From: Akebia trifoliata
Taxonomy: Eukaryota; Streptophyta; Magnoliopsida; Ranunculales; Lardizabalaceae
Reading direction: 5' to 3'
NCBI GenBank assembly: GCA_017979445.1
Contig: CM030714.1
Span: 5,766,001 to 5,830,000, forward strand
Length of the DNA stretch: 64,000 nucleotides
The notes under the pieces were generated by a model. It had not been told where the DNA came from and made no database searches. It saw only the letters and a list, made by a program, of their open reading frames with translations. How positions within the stretch are numbered: the first letter of the stretch is position 1; each line of letters starts with the position of its first letter. The translations under genes were made by a program, and so were the position numbers. Below, one piece after another: positions 57,501-64,000 of the stretch.

Positions 57501-60500
57501 GTCTACAAAGAAGGGTCTCCCAGTTGTCTCTTTCGTTCATCAGGATAGGGGGAGCAAGGATAGGCTCATGGGTTTAGAAGAAATCTCAATGACTGGGAGG
57601 TAGTCGGGGTGGCGCCTCTTTTGGCATGTCTTGATGGTGCTCTTACTACTTCGGAGTTAGGGGATGAGAGGCCGTGGATGAATAGCCGCTCGAGCATCTT
57701 TTCAGTCAGCTCTTTCTATAAGTCTTTAGTTTGTATAGTTATTCATCTGACCCTATTCAGGTACTTTGGAGTCAAAAAGTTCCCTCTAAAGTAGCTTTTT
57801 TTATTTTGTGTGCGTCGTGGCTGAAGTTTCTGAGTATAGACCAGGTTATAAGGCGAGGTTTTCCGGTTCCCAGTGTATGCTTGCTATGCATGAGAGACGA
57901 GGAATTGGCAAAGCATGTGTTGCTTCACTATGTCTAGTTGTGTCAGATTTGGGACTGTTTGATGTGGAGGGTTGCTTTCCATCTTCAGTCTTGTCTCTCT
58001 TTCAGTCCCACCAGAGTGGGGTTCTTTTTTCTTTCTTTGATGCAAAGAGATTGCTTGGAGGCTTACTCCTTTGCAATATGCTCTGGGGGATTCCATCAGT
58101 GCTTTGAAGGGAAGATGCGGATGCATCAGCATTGTCTTTATCCATTCTTTCTTGTCTTTTTTTTTTTTTTTTTCTAGTATAAGGTCTTTCAAGAATATAA
58201 TTGAGTCGCTTATTTGAGTCTCTTCCTGTACTTTACGTCTAATTGTTCATCTCGACCACTTTCTTAATAAAATTTCTTTGCATTTCCTCTATGTAAACCT
58301 TCAAAGGATGGATGTAGGTGCATTTAATCATCAATAACAGGCCCCTTTTAGTTGGATGTAGGTGCATATGTTGATGCTTAGAACTTGCCCACTTGGGTTG
58401 CTCAATATTGTTAAGAACTATATATTAGTAGTATAACAAGGTTCGGCCACAAATAATAATATACTTGATCTCTAAACTTATCGATCAGGATTAGAATTAG
58501 GAATTTGATTTGAATTTGTATTGTGATTCATACGTTGAGTTATACAATTTTCTTTGGCAATAAGCATTGGATTTTCATCTGAAAATCTACAAAGAATAAA
58601 GTGATTTTGTAAAAAAATGCTAGGAGCCTCGATCCCACCTTGAATCAGGATGTACCAATTGTCCGATATATATAACTTGAATAATCAGATCATTCTCTCA
58701 ACTTCTTTCTATTTTATTGTTTTATTTTTGGGATTTGATCATCAAAGTTAAGAATCAGGTTCTTAACATTCAAGGTCATTTAAGGATTCTCTATAGTCAT
58801 TATATGGTTAAACTGTGGTGATGCAGTGTAAAAGCAACAATTGAGAGGTATAAGAAGGCCAGCACAGATTCCTCCAGTTCACTGTCTGTTTCAGAAGCCA
58901 ATACTCAGGTAAGATTTCCAATCTTCTATTAAGCAAATATCAATTGGAAGGTATGAGAAAAGACTTGGAAATGTTTATTTTTGTTGAATTAGCATTCTCT
59001 TTATGGTGGACTGGAATTGTTTCTTTTGATTGATGCCATTTTTCAAATGCACATGTCTGTAATGTTGTTTCTTCACTCATGCTTGCTACTATAATATTTT
59101 TTTTTTAATAAAATGAACTTTAAAGATATTAGAGTATGTGGATGTTATTTTTCATAGCGGACGCAATTTTTTTTTCCAGAAGACTTTAATGATGACAAGG
59201 AAAATTAGACTTCATTTTAAAACACTACATTTCATAATGCTCCTTTGTCAATTGATGGTCCCAAATACAAGAATGTACATTTTCTTTGAGTGTTATATTC
59301 TCAAGTTCTCAATAATCAGAATGCACAATGTATCAATTTTGGCAATTCCCCTAGAGCAACAATAATCTAATATTTACCCATAAAAAACAAAACAAAAAAA
59401 AATCTGATATTTATGTAGAAAAATAAGTAATACTTCAAAAGCAACTAGGTGTTAATGTCATACACACAACCACACTACATAGCCGATATGTCTACGAAGG
59501 TCTATTATGTGATGGCTTTCACTTTGGTAATCTCTTATAGGATTTTTAAACAAGATTACGTGGCATTTGAGGTCTTTGCCAGGTCTTGGATTACCTTTCG
59601 CAAATCACCTTCCAAGCTCAAAGCTGAGACATGGTGTTGGCTCTGGTATCATTTGACACAAACCTTAAACTAATACACCGAAAACACCTAGGAGGCTTCA
59701 ATGGTGTGGAAAGTTAAGCCCTTACTCTCTTTGGCATTCTCACACGGATGCCCGTTATTCACAATTTGGAAATCGTTGTGATTCATGAGTCGACTTGGTT
59801 ATTTAATGTAGTCATTGTACAACTCGACTGGTTCTAACATGACCATAAAAGGAGATACTTAGTTGATCGCAACTCCTTATACTACTCATTGAACTAAGCC
59901 TAGGTGCTAAGCTATCTTTCCATCCTTCTTATTAGATTCGCTATCATACAGAATCCAACTCTTCTTTACATCTTGTTGGTCATCCTTCCTAAAAAAATGG
60001 TAGTTCTATTATTCAAATAGATCAGAGTTCCCTCTTCATTCGTTTGGCAATCCCTAGAATACTTGCTACCAAGGTTTAAAATCTCATCTCGAGGCAATAG
60101 TTTGGTTGGGAGAAAACCAAGACAACCTCGGCCGAAACATTTTGAAACAATCCAAAACATTCCCATCACTTTACCACATATATATCTACTTCTTGATCAT
60201 CCATGGCTTCTCATTGCTCTTCCAACATGAACTCCCCCAAAAAACAATTAAAAAAAAATCATCTATGAATAAAATGAAATAATACACCTTCCTAAGCAAA
60301 TTTTGTGACACCATCCCGAAAATGTGTACGTGTGTTACATGTCATCGTTACACCCCCAACGTTATCTATCATTGACCAAGAGATATTCTAACCCTTATGT
60401 ACATCTCAGTTCTACCAGCAAGAAGCCTCCAAACTTCGTCAACAGATCGGAATATTACAAAACTGGAACAGGTGATCTTTAATGCATTTTAATTTCTCTC

Positions 60501-63018
60501 ATTCTTATGGGACTTATATATCGGGTTCAAGATTTCATTAACGCTTAAATTACAGGCATTTGATGGGTGAGGCTCTTAGCTCTATGAGTGTTAAGGAGCT
60601 CAAACAACTTGAAAGTAAACTGGAGAAAGGCATAAGCAGAATCCGATCCAAGAAGGTATTTGTTTCTCATTTTTAGTACTAATTTCTAATTAGTCTAGTA
60701 ATATTTTTCAGATTTCTTCTTTTTAGCAGAATATGCGTTCTTACTGACACATGCATTTGTTGCAGAATGAATTGTTGTTTGCAGAGTTAGAGTATATGCA
60801 GAAGAGGGTAAATAATGATTCTAAATCCTCCTACATTTGAAATTCTGGTATAAATAGTTGGTTAAATTTGTAAGTAGCCCTTTGGGTTTTGGTTAAAATT
60901 AGAGATACTCCCATGCACCCCTGGGTTTTCTAACTGATTATGTACTGACTTGACTTTGGTCTTCTCTGAAAGACTAACGAAAAGTACCGAATATCCTTGT
61001 CTTCAAACTATTGCTAAATTGAAATATGAAAATGGTAACTAGTTTAGATATACCCCTCTAGGTTTTTGTGTATATTTGGCATACCTAGGTTTTCGAAAGG
61101 GTGAAGGAGATATGGGTTCCAGAAAATCAAGTTGTAAGAGAAAAATCTATGGTTTCCAAACAAATGAAACACAAGATTTTACCCTAAAAGTGGGAGATAA
61201 TAGAACTTTGGGGAATAATCAAGGGCTCTTGAGTAGAGGTTGAAGTTGGGTACTTCTGTCATTTTATGTGAGTCTATCGAAGAAGACCTGTGGGGGTATG
61301 TCACCCTTTTGAAAACCTAGGTATGCCAAATATACACAAAAACCTAGAGGGGTATATCTAAACTAGTTACCATTTTCATATTTCAATTTGGTTCACCCAA
61401 CCAGACAATACAAATTGTGAAGGAAGCGGATCCTCTGTAGTACTTATTTCCTATAGTACCTCGTAGTACTTTTTGGACAGTTGAAGCAGCGCCAGGTTGA
61501 AGAAAAATAACACAATTAGGCCTTCAAGATTCATGGTCTAGATCAAATTTGAAAAAAGAAAAAGTACCATAGAGGATCCACTCCCTATTTTAAAATACTA
61601 TATGGAGGAGGTGTGAGTGAAGTATACTCAACTCCTAACTCTCGATTAGGTGGTAGTTCTGTTAGTGTAATTTAATAATATAAATGTACGAATTGCTCTA
61701 GGCGAATCGCTTGCCCAAACGTGTAACGATTTTGTAGTTCACCCTTAAATTATTGAAAAGTTGATTATTAAACTTTTTCTTTTAACAAAATGAGGACTAT
61801 GCAGGAAATTGATATGCAGAATGATAACATTTACCTCCGAGCAAAGGTTTGTCTCCCGCGTGCACTCTCTTTCTCTTAATATATTACGAGTAGTTTTGAG
61901 ATATGGAGTATATTTGAAATACTTGGAAAATTATGAAATTCGTTTACTAGATAAAGAATATTTTTCTATTTAGGTAATAATTCTTCATGAATATGTATAT
62001 GTATGTATGGATGGATGATAATAACAAAGAAATTATTTTGGATACATAGATAGCTGAGAATGAGAGAGCCCAACAACACATGAGCCTGATGCCTCCAGGG
62101 AACGAATATGAGGTCATGTCTTCTGCACCCTTTGATTCTCAAAACTTCCTTCAAGTAAATCTAATGGAGCCCAATAACCATTATTCTCGCTCTGATCAAA
62201 CAGCCCTCCAACTTGGGTAAGCTTTCCTTCTCACAGTACATTTTCCTCACTTTTTTTCTTTTCTATACCTAAAGAACCATAAACCATCATCATTTAAGAC
62301 ATTAATTAGTGCAACACATCACACACATCCTACATTCATACATTAAAGCTGGTGCCCCCCCGCCAAAAAAAATAATAATAATAATAATAACTATAGTTCA
62401 ACACAGTGAAAAAAACCTATATTTAATGGCCCAAGGCCACCGAATTTCATAAAATTCGACAGATCAAGGTGTAAAAAATTTTCATTGTCAATTTTTTTTC
62501 CGACAAATAGAAATCATCAAATTAATGGAGGATGGGAGAAATTTGATAGCTCTAAGCCGTTGAATTGGTGAACATCAAAAATTTCAGCAGCCATGGGCAG
62601 TCGAAATTTGGTTTCTAAAATTTGTGGGCTTTGCCCGGTCAAAATTTTCAGTTTTCACATGGTGCAAGTTTGATTTCAATTAAAAATTAGATAAATGAAA
62701 TAGTTAATTATTATTTATATTACATTTTAAGATTTTTCCTTACGCGTCAACTTGTATCGAGCTGGCCTGACCACCACCAATAGTATTCAAAATGAAATGT
62801 CATGTTGGCAGACATAATGCAGTGATTTTGTTAGAAATATTTCTGTAATTCCCTTAATGTGCCAACTGCCAACCAATATATAAAAAAAATGCCTGGAAGC
62901 ATCAGTTCCATATTATTAGGAGAACATTTATTTTAATTTGGTCCCTTAACTTAATCAATCAAAAGGACATACATAAAATATATGTCTAATTATATTCTTT
63001 TCTTTTGTGTACAGTTGA
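51281..63018 (+). CDS. AG: AGAMOUS-like C-class MADS-box transcription factor
   Basis: Coding exons: 51281-51462, 58827-58908, 60410-60471, 60556-60655, 60766-60807, 61805-61846, 62050-62216 and 63015-63018. All junctions are GT-AG and in phase, giving 226 aa from the ATG (242 with the ACG extension). Residues 1-60 form the MADS DNA-binding and dimerisation domain, 61-88 the I region, 89-170 the coiled-coil K domain, and the rest the C region with AG motif I ([17 protein letters not shown]) and AG motif II ([13 protein letters not shown]). These motifs mark the AG lineage rather than the AGL11/STK lineage. Family knowledge: AG proteins specify stamens and carpels and end floral meristem growth, acting in nuclear tetramers with SEPALLATA proteins at CArG boxes. 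Exon sizes (82, 62, 100, 42 and 42 nt) and an intron inside the last sense codon match AG genes. Unusual residues are Asn50 (usually Ser) and Trp107. The long intron after the MADS exon probably carries control sites. Nothing is broken. Confidence 0.95.
51483..51541. repeat. AC microsatellite in AG intron
   Basis: About 28 AC units with one AT interruption, starting 20 bp after the splice donor of the MADS exon. Confidence 0.95.
53660..53790. repeat. MITE-family copy in AG intron
   Basis: ACTGACTTCGTTCCACAC, GCTGACATGGTTGTGCAC and TCGACATACAAGGAAAGAAA relate it to 26713-26835 and 24740-25410. Confidence 0.45.
53791..56140. other. Middle of the large AG intron, unassigned
   Basis: AT-rich DNA with two CCAATGG sites (54224 and 54673). 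No transposon with clear ends and no alternative exon recognised. Confidence 0.4.
56150..58290 (+). pseudogene. 5'-truncated LINE in AG intron (sense)
   Basis: In order on +: reverse transcriptase pieces [83 protein letters not shown]; then the C-terminal part with [12 protein letters not shown], and a zf-RVT region ([43 protein letters not shown]). The frame shifts several times, and the RT catalytic box is displaced. The 3' end TTAATAAAATTTCTTTGC near 58290 is LINE-like. It is interrupted by a CACTA-type element at 56895-57174. Confidence 0.85.
56895..57174. mobile_element. CACTA-type MITE nested in the LINE
   Basis: Inner terminal repeats ACTTTAGACATCACTTT are perfect (17 bp) at both ends. 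The outer ends read TACTATGAGAGAAAAG and, in reverse complement, TACTACAAAAAT. Internal words (GATGTCTATTCTTTGGATGA, ATAAATCGATGTCTAAAGT) match the copy at 1438-1707. The terminal C of CACTA is not clear and no target duplication is visible. Confidence 0.65.
58827..58908 (+). CDS. AG: AG exon 2 (I region)
   Basis: Acceptor GATGCAG, donor CAG|GTAAGA. Encodes the end of Ser61 and residues 62-88, [20 protein letters not shown] followed by VSEANTQ. The length of 82 nt is usual for AG-lineage genes. Confidence 0.95.
58909..60409. other. AG: AG intron 2, with a possible LTR-element trace
   Basis: 1501 bp. GGCTCTGGTATCATTTGACAC at about 59640 resembles a reverse-orientation Copia primer-binding site followed by an LTR start (TGACAC). 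I could not find a matching second LTR. The rest is unassigned. Confidence 0.35.
60410..60471 (+). CDS. AG: AG exon 3 (K1)
   Basis: Acceptor ACATCTCAG, donor ACAG|GTGATC. Encodes [20 protein letters not shown] and two bases of Arg109. Trp107 stands where AG proteins have Ser or Ala. Confidence 0.95.
60556..60655 (+). CDS. AG: AG exon 4 (K2)
   Basis: Preceded by an 84-bp intron. The 100-nt exon encodes residues 109-142: [20 protein letters not shown] then [13 protein letters not shown]. Donor AAG|GTATTT. Confidence 0.95.
60766..60807 (+). CDS. AG: AG exon 5 (K3, 42 nt)
   Basis: [14 protein letters not shown], between TTGTTGCAG and GTAAAT. Typical 42-nt K-domain exon. Confidence 0.95.
61016..61389. 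repeat. 89-bp-arm near-perfect inverted repeat in AG intron
   Basis: The left arm 61016-61104 and the right arm 61301-61389 are reverse complements with one mismatch (left TTTTCGAAAGGG, right reverse-complemented TTTTCAAAAGGG). The spacer is 196 bp. The outer ends are AAATTGAAATATG. A recent foldback MITE is the most likely origin. Target duplication not identified. Confidence 0.9.
61422..61585. mobile_element. Mutator-like MITE, second copy (AG intron)
   Basis: The ends are GGAAGCGGATCCTCTGTAG and, in reverse complement, GGGAGTGGATCCTCTATGG, as in 45831-46140. It is 164 bp and internally shorter. The flanks give no clear 9-bp duplication. Confidence 0.7.
61805..61846 (+). CDS. AG: AG exon 6 (42 nt)
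   Basis: [14 protein letters not shown], between ACTATGCAG and GTTTGT. It completes the K domain. Confidence 0.95.
62050..62216 (+). CDS. AG: AG exon 7 (C region, AG motifs I and II)
   Basis: Acceptor GGATACATAG. Encodes [20 protein letters not shown], then [20 protein letters not shown] and [15 protein letters not shown], plus the first two bases of Gly226. The donor is TTGG|GTAAGC. Reading through the donor would give a stop one codon later (GGG TAA), so retention of the last intron would barely change the protein. Confidence 0.95.
62395..62690. repeat. Interspersed repeat in the last AG intron
   Basis: Counterpart of 20365-20600: TGGCCCAAGGCC, TTTCATTGTCAATTTTTTTT, GGAGAAATTTGATAGCTCTAA, ACATCAAAAATTTCAGC and CAGTTTTCACA in order. 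Confidence 0.65.
63015..63018 (+). CDS. AG: AG exon 8 (last base of Gly codon and stop)
   Basis: After acceptor TTGTGTACAG, the T completes GGT (Gly226) and TGA ends the frame. Coding sequence is only 4 nt; the rest of the exon is 3' UTR. An intron at this place is a known mark of AG and AGL11 genes. Confidence 0.85.
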
Positions 63019-64000
63019 TGCTCAATGGTCTCTCTCTCTCTCTCTCTCCATGAAAGCTACAAGGTAAGATGAGGGACTTAGCAATTTCTCTAAGAGAAGA
63101 CTCGATATTATATTGTGAGAGGGCTTGTTTTAAGAGAAAGAATGTAAGACTTTAAACCTCGACTGCAATCCACTACACTACTATGATAGATAAGTACTAC
63201 AAACATATAGGCCCTCCCCTCATTTTCTTCTGACAAATGTGTTTAAATGTCTATGTGCTTATATTAAATTTTATGTCAAGTTAGCTGAACATGCCCAATG
63301 TATGCAGTTGGTTTTTTATCACGTTTTGGGCAAACTTGCTCAATTCGACACAAATTAAATTATGGTTAAATAATCAGGTTTTTGGATCGATTTTATAGTT
63401 TTTGATCCAATCTAACATCCCAATGCAGATTGCCATAACCCGACCCACATGGGCACGGGCTGAGCTTGGGCTTTGTATCGGGTTAAATAAAATTGATTAA
63501 TAAGATAACAACAAACTAAAATATAATTTTGTTTTAGATTTTATTTTAATAGTATTAATTAGATTGTTGTCATATATATTATTGCCCTTTGGAATGGAAC
63601 ATAGGTGCCGAATTTTAGATAAAGCACCATTGTGCATCACATCTGCACCATAAATATAAGTTATAAAATCCCAAATGTTCTAGGAGTGCTGAAATCCACT
63701 TTGTCCTAACAATTTATTTCTATAACCCAATATGTATAAGCCAAACTTTTAATTTACTGGGAGAATATCAAAGCAAACTAGTAGCAATTCTTGCGAAAAA
63801 AATCCTAACTTCATATATTATTAAGGTTAGGGTTGAATCCAACCCTACTTTGCAGGTTTGAGATCAAGGCATTAAACTGTTGGTTTTTGGAGCGGGCCCG
63901 CTGGGTATGTGAGCTGTCGTCTTAATTAATTAACCCAGGCTCAACCCGATTGATGGGCTAGCCTGGGCCAATTTATGTAGAAGATGAGTTGATCCTGGGT
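63019..64000 (+). other. AG 3' UTR and downstream flank
   Basis: The 3' UTR begins with a CT tract (about 63031-63048). No decisive poly(A) signal is seen; AATAAA near 63487 seems far. The last 600 bp contain GGGCTGAGCTTGGGC and GGCTCAACCCGA words typical of decayed hAT-like repeats. No gene. Confidence 0.35.

Larger units (their letters stand above)
51463..58826 (+). promoter_or_regulatory. AG: Large AG intron with candidate floral control sites
   Basis: Length 7364 bp. In Arabidopsis this intron contains the enhancers bound by LEAFY and WUSCHEL and the CCAATCA boxes. Here I find CCAATCA at 52386-52392 and 53111-53117; CCAATGG (fits LEAFY core CCANTG) at 52878-52884, 54224-54230 and 54673-54679; TTAATCC at 52700-52706; CCATTAA (TTAATGG on the - strand) at 53404-53410; and a G-box CACGTGG at 53076-53082. 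A GA tract lies at about 52843-52860. The cluster at 52.3-53.4 kb is the best enhancer candidate. Site function is inference. Confidence 0.5.

Noticed and set aside
56286..58177. Host gene in the AG intron from the run of + strand ORFs
   Set aside because: The peptides are successive pieces of LINE reverse transcriptase and zf-RVT with frameshifts, not a host protein.
59600..60250. A full LTR retrotransposon in AG intron 2
   Set aside because: Only a primer-site-like word is seen. No second LTR, flank duplication or domain was found.

Overview
This is nuclear DNA from a flowering plant. It is AT-rich and has short exons separated by long introns, GT-AG splice sites, microsatellites, and a dense load of LTR retrotransposons, LINEs, tRNA-derived SINEs, CACTA, hAT and Mutator-type non-autonomous elements. 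The window holds two recognisable genes, both on the + strand, about 32 kb apart. The MADS-box protein resembles C-class AGAMOUS proteins of early-diverging angiosperms or eudicots. I cannot name the species. No similarity search was run: all family calls come from motifs read by eye.

Region 1 (1-19 kb). Transposon remnants and a diverged, roughly 600-bp direct repeat array lead into a three-exon gene (5117-19011) for a plant protein of about 1132 aa with one UBZ4-type CCHC zinc finger and no known function. Its 10.4-kb second intron carries a LINE RNase H remnant, an internally deleted Copia element with both LTRs and a hAT-like insertion inside one LTR, a second Copia integrase fragment, and a short near-perfect hairpin.

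Region 2 (19-51 kb). I see no convincing host gene here. The DNA is layered transposable elements, several with target-site duplications readable by eye: a solo LTR (5 bp), hAT elements (8 bp) and Mutator-like MITEs (9 bp). There are three SINE copies, several foldback families, a LINE C-terminal RNase H fragment, and a diverged segmental duplication (about 29.4-34.6 kb versus 38.4-42.6 kb).

Region 3 (51-63 kb). This is a complete AGAMOUS-lineage (C-class) MADS-box gene with eight coding exons. All junctions fit in phase, and both AG C-terminal motifs are present. The large intron after the MADS exon (7364 bp) is the classical regulatory intron of AG genes and contains CCAATCA, CCAATGG, CCATTAA and G-box sites. 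It also holds a sense-oriented LINE fragment that is itself interrupted by a CACTA-type element. The reading frame stays open 16 codons upstream of the MADS ATG. That extension begins at an ACG in near-optimal context right after a strong splice acceptor, as in Arabidopsis AG, whose translation is known to start at ACG. An 89-bp-arm inverted repeat with a single mismatch sits in the intron between the two 42-nt K-domain exons.

The two genes show no operon-like or pathway link. The most interesting host-gene feature is the probable non-AUG start of the AG gene. The rest of the interest lies in nested transposons and in repeat families shared between the AG introns and the intergenic DNA.
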